Source: Rhodanobacter sp.
Lineage (GTDB): Bacteria; Pseudomonadota; Gammaproteobacteria; Xanthomonadales; Rhodanobacteraceae
Direction of reading: 5' to 3'
NCBI GenBank assembly: GCA_030148505.1
Contig: JASBTI010000010.1
Span: forward strand, 38,648-102,647
Length of the DNA: 64,000 nt
Below the pieces are notes generated by a model. The model was given only the letters and a program-made list of their open reading frames with translations. It did not search any database and was not told the origin of the DNA. Position 1 is the first letter of the stretch, and each line of letters starts with the position of its first letter. The position numbers were made by a program, and so were the translations under genes. Of this stretch, positions 19,703 through 28,371 are shown piece by piece.

Positions 19703-19737
19703 AAAGGCCGCCCCGGAAGGGCGGCCTTTGTTGTTTT
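19703..19737 (+). terminator. terminator of tRNA-Val
   Basis: A perfect 11-bp stem (19703-19713 with 19719-19729, CGGAA loop) followed by a T-rich tail, 15 bases after the tRNA. Confidence 0.9.
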
Positions 19738-19909
19738 CGGCGAAAATTCAGGCGGCCCCTGCGCTCATGCACTCCGCGCGAAATCCGGCGCCTGTGAGTG
19801 GCTGCATGCCGGCCGAGGTACTTCCCGTTGCCTTGTGACGCGCATCATGGCGTTGAATTATGGTATGTGTATCCCGTGACGGGGTGTCAATCGCGTCTTC
19901 GGGGGTAGC

Positions 19910-22900
19910 ATGGCTCAGGGCCGGGGGTATTCACGGTTGGCGTTAGGAGACGCTTTTTCGAGCCGTCTGGGAGCCTTGGCGGTACCCGCGCTTGGTGTCC
20001 TGGACGCCGTGCTCGCATGGGTCTTGGGCGAGTTCATGGTAGGGCGGTTTGGAGCCGATGTCGCGCTGAGCCTGATGGCGCTGGCAGCTGCGGCTCTCAT
20101 GCGGAGGCAGTTTCGCCGCGGTCGCGCGCTAGCCCTGTCAGGGGGCGTAGTGGCCCTGCTGTTGATCCTCGTCGACGGACTGGCTTCTCCTCTTTCGCCT
20201 CTGCTTTGCGCGCTCATGTTGTTGGTGCCCGGTGCCATGGTTTTCGGCAGCCGCCATACCGGCGCGATCCGGGCTGTCACGCGAGGCATGGCGAGCGCCA
20301 CGCTTTTTACCGGCCTGGCCTATCTGGCCGGCGCGCTGGCGGAGCCCGCCGTTATCAGCGACGCACACCCCAATCTACTCCATACCCTGGCCCTGGTGTG
20401 GTTGGGTTGGACTTTTACAGCGGCTGATCGACGACGGCCATGGACGGTCTCCCTGGTGACTCCCGTCGTGCTTTCCGGTCTCGGGTGGATGGGGCTGCTA
20501 GGGTGCCTTATTTATCTTTTGCGACCCTTGTCGGGGGATACCGGATTTGCCCCGATAACCCTGGACAATGCACTGGCCTTTGTGTTGATGGGACATGCAT
20601 TGTGGCTGTTGGCCAGGCGACGTCCGCGGGCCGCATGGCGCGTGGGGCTGCTGTGCACGCCCTTGGCATTGATTTTGCTGATTGCCACCCTGATGGGGCG
20701 TCCCGATTTCATGGCGACGTTGTTGCTGCCGGGAGGGAGCGCTTTCGCCGACGTCATCGACGACGGCCATTTTTTGCCGGTGACGGCTATTGCCTTGCTG
20801 GTAGCGGAATTCGGACTGATCGCCGGAAGCTTGGTGAAACGGCACCATGGGTGGTCGAGCGCGTTGTGGGGAAGCGGATTGCTGGTGACCATTGCCGGAG
20901 GGCTTTCGCTGATCGGGTATCTGGTCACGTTGCGGGAGGGGGGCACGGCGCACGGGAGCCACTTGCCGATTTTGATGCCGGTAGCGGTTGGCATGCTGGT
21001 GCTGGGGTTCGGGCTACTCGCCAGCAATCCGCGATCGCCTTGGGAGCGGCGTTATCGGACCTTTGTCTTTCCCGCGGTGATGGGTTTCCTGACCGTGGCG
21101 ATGTCGGTGTTGCTATGGCATTCGCTGGACACCCAGCAGAGTCGGTTGGAACAGCAGGCCATCGACAGCCAAAACGAGGCGCTGGTGACGGCAATCCGTT
21201 CGGGAATGATGGCGCGGGTATCTGCGCTCGAGCGTATGGCTGTCCGGTTTGCGCACTTGCCCGCGAACCTGAGGAGTGGGCTTTTCAGCGTGGACGCCCC
21301 GCAATATCTGCAGGACATGCCCAGTTTGCGAGGCTTGGTGTACGCGAATGCCGATCGTGTTGTCGAGGAGGTTTTGACACGGTTTCCCACACGGGCAAAA
21401 AAGGGTGAGCGTCTTGACCTGACGCCGGCGCGAAAGTCGGTTTTCGAACGCGCGGATCGAAGCGGTCAGACCCAGTTGAGTGAACCGATGGCCCTGCTCA
21501 GCGGCATCGAGGGTGAAATGATCGTGGTGCCTGTCCGCGCCGGTGACGAATTGAAAGGTTACATCGTCAGCTCCATCGCATTCGACCGCATGTTTTCCCC
21601 GTTGCTTGCCGATATGCGCGGCCGGTACCGGGTGCGCATAAGCCAGGGTCACCGCCTGCTCTATGTACATGGCCATATCCCCCAGGTGGCTCCGGCGATC
21701 AGCACATATATCCCCATCTACGGCCAGCAATGGCATCTCGAGACCTATTCGAGCCCGGCGCAGCCTGCTGACCTGAAACCTCGATTTGTGCTGCTACTCG
21801 GTTTCGCACTCGGTGGATTGCTGGCTGTGGCACTGCGACTTTCGGCGTTGTCCCGCGAGCGTGCGCGCCTTGCCGAGGAGGCTGCCACGAAGTTGCGGGA
21901 GCAGGTCTTCGCTCGCGAAGCGGCGCAATCGGCACTCGTCGATTCAGAGCGCAAGATGATTTCCGTGCTGGAGAGCATCACCGATGGAGTACTCGTGGTG
22001 GACCGGCAGTGGTGTTACACCTATGTCAATCCCCAAGCGGCACGGATGCTGGATGCCGATGAGGCCAGCCTCGTCGGCAGTAGCTGTCTGAGTGCTTTTC
22101 CTGATGTTCAGGGCAATGAACTGGCCGCGAGCTGGGTCATCGATGCGTGGAAGCGTGCCGTGCAAAAGAACGTGCCGGTAACACTGGAAACGCCTTACGA
22201 TTTCGGCCAGCGATGGTATGGGATGTGTGTCTATCCGCATGAGGATGGATTGACCGTCTATCTGCAGGACATCTCCGAGCGCAAGCGCCATGAGTGGGAA
22301 TTGCAGCAGCGGGATGCCGAATATCGACATGCGCAGAGACTGGCCCATCTCGGCAGCTGGGAGCGGCACCTGAAGACGGGCGAGTTGCACTGGTCGGCAG
22401 AGACCTGTGCGATTTTTGGCGTCGAGCGCAGTCCCGGCAAGCGCGGCGTCGATATCCTCCGGAGCCGGGTGCATCCCGATGATTGGCCGATGCTGGTCCA
22501 CGCGCAACGCCGGTTGGAGCAGGGGCAGGCGGATATCGACTTGCAGTATCGGATCATTCGCCCGGATGGTGAGATTCGCGTGCTGCACGAGCTGGGCTCG
22601 TTGCGATCGGGCGAGGGCGAGCCAGTAGCCGTCGGTGCGGTGCAGGACATCACCGAACGACAACAGGCGGAGGCAGCGTTGCGCCAGGCCGGACAGGACC
22701 TGGAACGCGCGCTGGAGGCGACCCGTCTGGTGATGGACAGTGCGCCGGATGTGATTCTCGTATTGGATCGAGAGGGACGCTTTCTCCAGGTCAGTGCTGC
22801 GGCAGAGCGCATGTGGGGCTATGCGCCGGAGGTGCTGGTCGGTGAGTTACTGACCAAACTGGTGCACCCTGACGACCAGGCGGCGACCGTTGCTGCCGTG

Positions 22901-25414
22901 CGGGAGATGGCAGGGGGGACGCCCAACTCCAATTTCCGCAATCGCAATGTAACCCGCGATGGCCGCATCCTGCACATGCAGTGGTCCGGAGTCTGGTCGG
23001 CTCAGGCGCAGTGCCTGTATGTGGTGGGTCGTGACTACAGCGATTTGCAGCGGGCCGAGGACATGGATGCGCGCCAGCGCCAGATCCTCGACGCGATCGC
23101 CCGACAACAGCCTTTATCCGGCGTGCTGGATTCGATCGTGCTGGCCTACGAGGCGCATCACCCCGATGCCGTGTGCACCATCTTGCTGCTGCGTGATGGT
23201 CACATGTATCACGGCGCGGCACCGAGTGTGGCTCCGGCGTACTGCCGTAGCATTGACGGTGCGCCGATCGGTCCGGTGGCGGGGTCCTGCGGGACTGCGG
23301 CCTGGCGTGGGGAACGCGTGGTGGTCACGGATATCGCCACCGACCCCTTGTGGGTGGACTATGCGGCGCTCGCCCTGCCGCACGATCTGCGGGCGTGTTG
23401 GTCCACGCCGATCCGGGCGCGCGATGGGGGGGTGCTGGGGACGTTTGCAGTGTATTACCATCAGACGCGCGAGCCCCAGCCAGAGGAAATCACCGGTCTC
23501 GATACCTTGGCATTGTTGGCAGGTGTCGCGATCGAGCACGAACAGGCGTTCCAGCGATTGAGCGAGAGCGAGCAGCGTTTTCGCTGTTTGTTCGAGCACC
23601 ATCCCGATGGCGTGTTTGCGTTGGATGTGGCTGGCCGGCAACTACAGGCCAATACCGCTGGCAGCCTGCTCCTGGGTGAGCTGGATCAGCCAGACGCTAC
23701 GTTTGCCGAGCACTTTGCCAAGGCCGAGTTGTCACGCATTCAGGGGCTACTGGCGGCCTCGGCCGCTGGTGAGCCAGGGCGACTGGAAGTGGCGGCGCTG
23801 GACGCGGAAGGTAAGGCTTTTCCCGCGCAACTGGTGGCCATTCCCATTTTGCTGGAGGGGGAGTCCAAGGGTGTTTTCGCCGTACTGCAGGATCAACGTG
23901 CGCTGCGTGCTGCGCAGAATGCCATGGCCAGCCAGCTGGCCTTGATTTCAGCAATTGCCGATAGTGTGGGTGACGGCCTGGTCGCGGTGGACATGCAGGA
24001 GCGACCCACCTTCCTCAACCGGGTAGCGTCGCGGTTGTTGAATTTCCCTCCGGAAATCTTGCCCGGCAAACACGAATTGCCCGCGGAGATGTCGGCACCC
24101 TTGCAGAATGTTTTGCAGGGGGCGGGCGAAGTGTCGGATGATGACGCCTATTTCCGCACCTCGACCGAAGGCGCGCTTGAAGTCGCCTACCTGGTCACCC
24201 CCGTAACTATCCACGGACAGTTGGCCGGCGCGGTGATGGCGTTTCGCGATATCGCCAAGTTCAAGGCGGTACAGCGCGTCCTGCAGCAGCGCGACCGCTT
24301 TTTCGAGATGTCGCAGGAGGTGTTCTGTATCGCCGACCCGCTGACCGGGCGTTATCTGCAGGTAAACCCCGCCTACGCTCGATTGCTGGGCTATGACGAG
24401 GCCACGATGCTGGCAACTCCCTACGCGGATTTACTGCATCCGTCCGATCGGAAGCTGGCAGATCAAGCGGTCGTTCGACAGATGGACGGGACCGAGGCGA
24501 TTTCGGCCTTGCTTCTCCGTATTCGCTGCGCCGATGGCAGCTATCGCTGGCTGGAATGGAATTCCATCACCGGACCGGATGGCTTGCTGTATGGCGCAGC
24601 GCGCGACATGACCGCGCGGCGTGCTGCTGATGAGGCGCTGGCAAGCGCGATGGAGGATTTGCAGATGCGCAACCGTGAGCTGCAGGACTTCGCCTATGTG
24701 GCGTCGCATGATCTGCAGGAGCCGTTGCGGAAGATCCAGACCTTCTCCGATCGGCTGCAGTCCCGGCTGGCTAGCTCGCTGGATACGGCTTCCGGCGATT
24801 ATCTGCAGCGCATGAGCCGGGCGGCGTTACGCATGCAGACCCTGATCGACGACTTGCTGGCCTATTCCCGGGCGGGAACCAAGCCGGCGAATATGCATGA
24901 GGTCAACCTGTGCAGTGTGGTGGCATCGGTCATTGACGATCTCCAGGAGCGGGTCGATGCGGCTGCGGCAAGTATCGAAGTCGGCGCGCTGCCGACTATC
25001 CGGGCAGACCCTACGCAAATGCGACAACTATTGCAGAACTTGTTGGCGAATGCCCTCAAATTCAGGGCCGAAGGCCGCCGCTGCCAGATCCGCATTCATG
25101 CCCGCGAACGGGTTCCTTCTGATGACGCTGAAGCGACGCGATGGGAGCTGTGCGTGGAGGACAACGGCATCGGTTTTGACGAAGGTTATGCCGAACGCAT
25201 TTTTGCGCCGTTCCAGCGGCTGCATTCGCGCAATGTATTCGAAGGCACCGGCATCGGTCTGGCGATCGTGCGACGGATTGCTGAACGGCATGGCGGATCG
25301 GTCCGTGCCGAAGGTCGAACTGGACAAGGCGCCCGTTTTATTGTCACTCTTTCCGCGGCGCCATCGGTCGATATGGCGGTAGGTAGGGAGTCCGGTTCGT
25401 TTATCGAAGGCTGA
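19910..25414 (+). CDS. very large membrane histidine kinase (12 TM, CHASE-like, six PAS, one GAF)
   Basis: An 1834-residue sensor kinase. Residues 15-370 hold about 11 hydrophobic segments. One TM (383-402), a CHASE-like periplasmic region (403-615; SGMMARVSALERMAVRFAHLP) and another TM (624-645) follow. PAS domains lie at about 681-786, 804-913, 939-1041, 1223-1322, 1343-1444 and 1462-1564, with a GAF at 1055-1215. HisKA has the phospho-acceptor His1600 in VASHDLQEPLRKIQTFSDRL, and the ATPase has VEDNGIGF at 1749 and GTGIGLAIV at 1779. HDLQEPLRKI is the variant seen in bacteriophytochrome-type kinases. It has no receiver of its own; two response regulators follow directly. Ligands are unknown. 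Confidence 0.93.
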   Translation: MAQGRGYSRLALGDAFSSRLGALAVPALGVLDAVLAWVLGEFMVGRFGADVALSLMALAAAALMRRQFRRGRALALSGGVVALLLILVDGLASPLSPLLCALMLLVPGAMVFGSRHTGAIRAVTRGMASATLFTGLAYLAGALAEPAVISDAHPNLLHTLALVWLGWTFTAADRRRPWTVSLVTPVVLSGLGWMGLLGCLIYLLRPLSGDTGFAPITLDNALAFVLMGHALWLLARRRPRAAWRVGLLCTPLALILLIATLMGRPDFMATLLLPGGSAFADVIDDGHFLPVTAIALLVAEFGLIAGSLVKRHHGWSSALWGSGLLVTIAGGLSLIGYLVTLREGGTAHGSHLPILMPVAVGMLVLGFGLLASNPRSPWERRYRTFVFPAVMGFLTVAMSVLLWHSLDTQQSRLEQQAIDSQNEALVTAIRSGMMARVSALERMAVRFAHLPANLRSGLFSVDAPQYLQDMPSLRGLVYANADRVVEEVLTRFPTRAKKGERLDLTPARKSVFERADRSGQTQLSEPMALLSGIEGEMIVVPVRAGDELKGYIVSSIAFDRMFSPLLADMRGRYRVRISQGHRLLYVHGHIPQVAPAISTYIPIYGQQWHLETYSSPAQPADLKPRFVLLLGFALGGLLAVALRLSALSRERARLAEEAATKLREQVFAREAAQSALVDSERKMISVLESITDGVLVVDRQWCYTYVNPQAARMLDADEASLVGSSCLSAFPDVQGNELAASWVIDAWKRAVQKNVPVTLETPYDFGQRWYGMCVYPHEDGLTVYLQDISERKRHEWELQQRDAEYRHAQRLAHLGSWERHLKTGELHWSAETCAIFGVERSPGKRGVDILRSRVHPDDWPMLVHAQRRLEQGQADIDLQYRIIRPDGEIRVLHELGSLRSGEGEPVAVGAVQDITERQQAEAALRQAGQDLERALEATRLVMDSAPDVILVLDREGRFLQVSAAAERMWGYAPEVLVGELLTKLVHPDDQAATVAAVREMAGGTPNSNFRNRNVTRDGRILHMQWSGVWSAQAQCLYVVGRDYSDLQRAEDMDARQRQILDAIARQQPLSGVLDSIVLAYEAHHPDAVCTILLLRDGHMYHGAAPSVAPAYCRSIDGAPIGPVAGSCGTAAWRGERVVVTDIATDPLWVDYAALALPHDLRACWSTPIRARDGGVLGTFAVYYHQTREPQPEEITGLDTLALLAGVAIEHEQAFQRLSESEQRFRCLFEHHPDGVFALDVAGRQLQANTAGSLLLGELDQPDATFAEHFAKAELSRIQGLLAASAAGEPGRLEVAALDAEGKAFPAQLVAIPILLEGESKGVFAVLQDQRALRAAQNAMASQLALISAIADSVGDGLVAVDMQERPTFLNRVASRLLNFPPEILPGKHELPAEMSAPLQNVLQGAGEVSDDDAYFRTSTEGALEVAYLVTPVTIHGQLAGAVMAFRDIAKFKAVQRVLQQRDRFFEMSQEVFCIADPLTGRYLQVNPAYARLLGYDEATMLATPYADLLHPSDRKLADQAVVRQMDGTEAISALLLRIRCADGSYRWLEWNSITGPDGLLYGAARDMTARRAADEALASAMEDLQMRNRELQDFAYVASHDLQEPLRKIQTFSDRLQSRLASSLDTASGDYLQRMSRAALRMQTLIDDLLAYSRAGTKPANMHEVNLCSVVASVIDDLQERVDAAAASIEVGALPTIRADPTQMRQLLQNLLANALKFRAEGRRCQIRIHARERVPSDDAEATRWELCVEDNGIGFDEGYAERIFAPFQRLHSRNVFEGTGIGLAIVRRIAERHGGSVRAEGRTGQGARFIVTLSAAPSVDMAVGRESGSFIEG

Positions 25415-25434
25415 ATTTTTCCTGGAGTGGATAG

Positions 25435-25893
25435 ATGATGCAGGTTCGCGACGCAATCAGCATCCTCATGGCCGAGGACGATCTGGATGACCGGCTGTTG
25501 TTCAAGGATGCCTTTGACGATAGCGGGATCGATGTGTCGCTGGAATTCGTCGACGACGGTGTGGAGTTGATGCAGCAGCTGAAGGGCAGGCTCACAGATC
25601 GGCAGCGGCAGCTCCCCGATTTGTTGTTGCTGGATTTGAACATGCCCCGGATGGACGGTCGCGAGGCCCTTCGCGCCATTCGCGAACATGATGGTCTGAA
25701 GCACCTGCCGGTGATCGTCATGACAACTTCACGAGCTGAACTGGATATCCGACTCAGTTACCAGTTGGGCGCGAATTCCTATGTGAGCAAGCCCAATCGC
25801 TACGATGAGCTGATCGAGGTGTTGCAGTCAGTGGAACGCTACTGGACTGAAACTGCGCAGCTTCCTTCAAGCCGAAAGGACGATGCTGCGTGA
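25435..25893 (+). CDS. single-domain response regulator (Rcp1-like)
   Basis: A 152-residue CheY-like receiver without output domain. It has the acidic pair in MAEDDLDD, phospho-acceptor Asp67 in LLLLDLNMPRMDG, the conserved threonine in VIVMTTSRAE and lysine in YVSKPNRY. The extended loop and PRMDG form are typical of Rcp1-type partners of HDLQEP-type kinases, so the preceding kinase is the likely donor. GGAG lies seven bases upstream of the ATG at 25435. Its TGA overlaps the GTG start of the next gene (GTGA). Confidence 0.93.
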   Translation: MMQVRDAISILMAEDDLDDRLLFKDAFDDSGIDVSLEFVDDGVELMQQLKGRLTDRQRQLPDLLLLDLNMPRMDGREALRAIREHDGLKHLPVIVMTTSRAELDIRLSYQLGANSYVSKPNRYDELIEVLQSVERYWTETAQLPSSRKDDAA

Positions 25894-28331
25894 AGGCCAG
25901 GGCATTGCGGGTGTTGGTAGTCGATGACGATGAGGATGATTTCGTCCTGATACGCGACATGCTGGGCGAATTGGCGGGGCGTGACTATTCGCTGGACTGG
26001 TGTGCCACTTCCGAGGACGGCCTGGCGCAGTTGCGGCGGGGTGGACACGATGTCTATCTGGTCGATTACCTGTTGGGTACCAGCAGCGGGCTCGATCTGA
26101 TAGAAACAGTAAGCCGCGAAGGCTTGTCGCGAGCCTTCATCATCCTGACTGGGCGCGGTAATCCCGACGTGGATGTGGCCGCGCTGGCGGCGGGTGCCAG
26201 TGATTATCTGGTCAAGGGAACGATCGATGCCGAACGGCTCGATCGCAGCATCCGCTATGCGGTCGATCATGCGCGCTTCATCGAGGTTTTGCGGGACAGC
26301 GAAATTCGTCATCGTCTGTTGTTCGAACAGAGCCCGGTGCCGCTGGTGGTCTTTGATACCCGCAGTCTGGATATTCTCACCGTCAACGAGGCGGCGCGTA
26401 AGCAGTATGGTGGGCGGCAAGCCAGATTGGCCGGGCAATCCATCGAGGGGCTGTTTGCGCCAAGCGAATGGATACGGTTTCTTGACCATTTGCGGTCTGG
26501 CAGGCTCGCGTCGGGTTCGCTCCAGCGCTGGGAGCTGCGCCGTATGGATGAACAAATCGTGCAGGTCGAGGCCATTTTTCATCCGCTGCGATATCACGGC
26601 GCCCCGGCGATATTGGCGCACCTTCAGGATGTCACCGATCGCGTCCAGGTCGAGGCCAAGTTGCACCTGTTCGAGCGGGCGATCCAGTCGATCGGCAACG
26701 GTGTAGTCATCAGCGATGTCAATGCGCCGGACATGCCGGTGACCTTTGTCAATCGGGCGTTTGAGCGGATTACCGGCTATGGCGACGATGAAATCCTCGG
26801 ACGCAACTGCCGGATTTTGCAAGGGGCCGAGGCAAACCAGGGTGAGCGGGCGGATATTCGTCATGCGCTGCAACATCAGCAGGAATACACTGGCTTGTTG
26901 CGCAACGTACACAAGGACGGTACCAAGTTCTGGAACCAGCTCTATCTGGCGCCGGTGTGGGATGGCGAGGGCGAGGTGTCCCACTATCTGGGAATCATCA
27001 ACGATGTCACCGAACATCGCGATACCGAGGCCCGGCTAGCCTATGCCGCCATGCACGATATGACTACCGGTTTGGCGCGTTATCCGGTAGTCGAAATGAT
27101 GTTGCAGGAGCATGCCAGGGCTAAACCCGGCCAGCCCTTCAGTTTGATTTTCGCCGATATTGATCGGTTTCACGCGATCAATGAGGCCATGGGCAAGACT
27201 GCAGGTGACGAAGTCATCCTCGAACTGGCTGCACGCTTCTCCGCTGTGGTCGGGCCACTGGGGCGCGTCGCCCGTTTCGTCGGGGATGAATTTGCCGTTG
27301 CCCTGCCGGGCGTAACCATGGAAGCGGCGGTGGCGGTGGCCGAGCGAATTCGCAGCGCCGTTGCCAAGCCGATGACCTTGCAATCTTGCGAGGTGCGGGT
27401 GACGTTGAGCATGGGCGTTGCCAGTTATCCGCAACGGGTGGAGGACCTTGGCGACCTGTTGCGACGCGCCGAAGCTTCGATGTCGCGGGCCAAGCAGCTC
27501 GGCCGAGACACGGTGTACCTGTATTCAGAGCAGGACATGCGGCGCATCGAGGATCGCCGCCGACTGGGCATGCGTCTGCGCGCAGCGATGCAGCAGGGCG
27601 AACTGCATGTCGAGTACCAGCCTCAGGTGCGCACGTCGGATGGTGTCGTGATCGGTTTCGAGGCGTTACTGCGCTGGAACAGCCCCGAGTTGGGTACCGT
27701 GGTGCCTGATCGGTTTATTCCGGTCGCCGAAGGACTTGGCTTGATGCCCGAACTCGGCGGCTGGGTACTCGATCGCGCCTGCGCGCAGTCGAAGTCGTGG
27801 ATGGAGGCGGGACTGGGCGAGTTCTTTATTGCAGTCAACGTGTCGGCGCAGCAGATTCAGCGCGGCAACTTCTGCGAGATCGTGGCCGAGGCATTGCGAC
27901 GGAACGATCTTCCGGCCCACCGGCTGGAGCTCGAGCTTACCGAGAGCGCAATGATGGACAACATCGAGCGCTGCCTGTATTCCATCCATCGCCTTTCCGA
28001 GCTAGGCGTAAAACTGTCGTTTGACGACTTCGGCACCGGCTATTCCAGTCTTTCCTATCTGCGTCAGTTTCAGGTGGACAAATTGAAGATCGACAAGTCT
28101 TTTGTGTCCGATTTGCCGGACGACGACAACAGCGTGGCCCTTGCCAAGACCTTCGTGGCGATCGGTCACCAGTTGCAGATGAAAGTGGTGGCCGAAGGTG
28201 TCGAGACGCCCGAACAGGCGAAGCTGCTGGCGGAAATGGGTTGCGATGCACTGCAGGGCTATCATCTCGGCTACCCGATGCGTGCCGAGGCAGTCGCGAC
28301 CTGGCTGACGGATTACCGGGCACGTTGCTGA
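25890..28331 (+). CDS. REC-PAS-LOV-GGDEF-EAL response regulator, probable c-di-GMP phosphodiesterase
   Basis: An 813-residue soluble regulator, GTG start, overlapping the preceding gene. Receiver: residues 1-125, Asp59 in VYLVDYLLG. PAS: about 135-245. The second PAS (about 262-380) has the LOV signature ITGYGDDEILGRNCRILQG, with Cys307 at the flavin-adduct position, and NVHKDGTKFWNQLYLAPV. The GGDEF domain (about 395-550) has VGDEF at 464-468 instead of GGDEF and is probably not a cyclase. The EAL domain (570-810) keeps E591-A-L-L-R-W, NVSAQQ, ELTESAMMD and DDFGTGYSSLSYL. I infer c-di-GMP hydrolysis controlled by phosphorylation from the upstream kinase and perhaps by blue light. Confidence 0.92.
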   Translation: MKARALRVLVVDDDEDDFVLIRDMLGELAGRDYSLDWCATSEDGLAQLRRGGHDVYLVDYLLGTSSGLDLIETVSREGLSRAFIILTGRGNPDVDVAALAAGASDYLVKGTIDAERLDRSIRYAVDHARFIEVLRDSEIRHRLLFEQSPVPLVVFDTRSLDILTVNEAARKQYGGRQARLAGQSIEGLFAPSEWIRFLDHLRSGRLASGSLQRWELRRMDEQIVQVEAIFHPLRYHGAPAILAHLQDVTDRVQVEAKLHLFERAIQSIGNGVVISDVNAPDMPVTFVNRAFERITGYGDDEILGRNCRILQGAEANQGERADIRHALQHQQEYTGLLRNVHKDGTKFWNQLYLAPVWDGEGEVSHYLGIINDVTEHRDTEARLAYAAMHDMTTGLARYPVVEMMLQEHARAKPGQPFSLIFADIDRFHAINEAMGKTAGDEVILELAARFSAVVGPLGRVARFVGDEFAVALPGVTMEAAVAVAERIRSAVAKPMTLQSCEVRVTLSMGVASYPQRVEDLGDLLRRAEASMSRAKQLGRDTVYLYSEQDMRRIEDRRRLGMRLRAAMQQGELHVEYQPQVRTSDGVVIGFEALLRWNSPELGTVVPDRFIPVAEGLGLMPELGGWVLDRACAQSKSWMEAGLGEFFIAVNVSAQQIQRGNFCEIVAEALRRNDLPAHRLELELTESAMMDNIERCLYSIHRLSELGVKLSFDDFGTGYSSLSYLRQFQVDKLKIDKSFVSDLPDDDNSVALAKTFVAIGHQLQMKVVAEGVETPEQAKLLAEMGCDALQGYHLGYPMRAEAVATWLTDYRARC

Positions 28332-28333
28332 CT

Positions 28334-28364
28334 CCATGGCCGGCCACCGGCGCGGCCATGGGAG
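28334..28364. terminator. hairpin between convergent genes
   Basis: An imperfect palindrome with CCATGGCCG/CGGCCATGG as core (28334-28342 and 28353-28361) fills the 40-base gap between the GGDEF-EAL gene and the convergent VPS10-like gene. There is no T tract, so terminator activity is a guess from position. Confidence 0.45.
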
Positions 28365-28371
28365 CAGGAGA

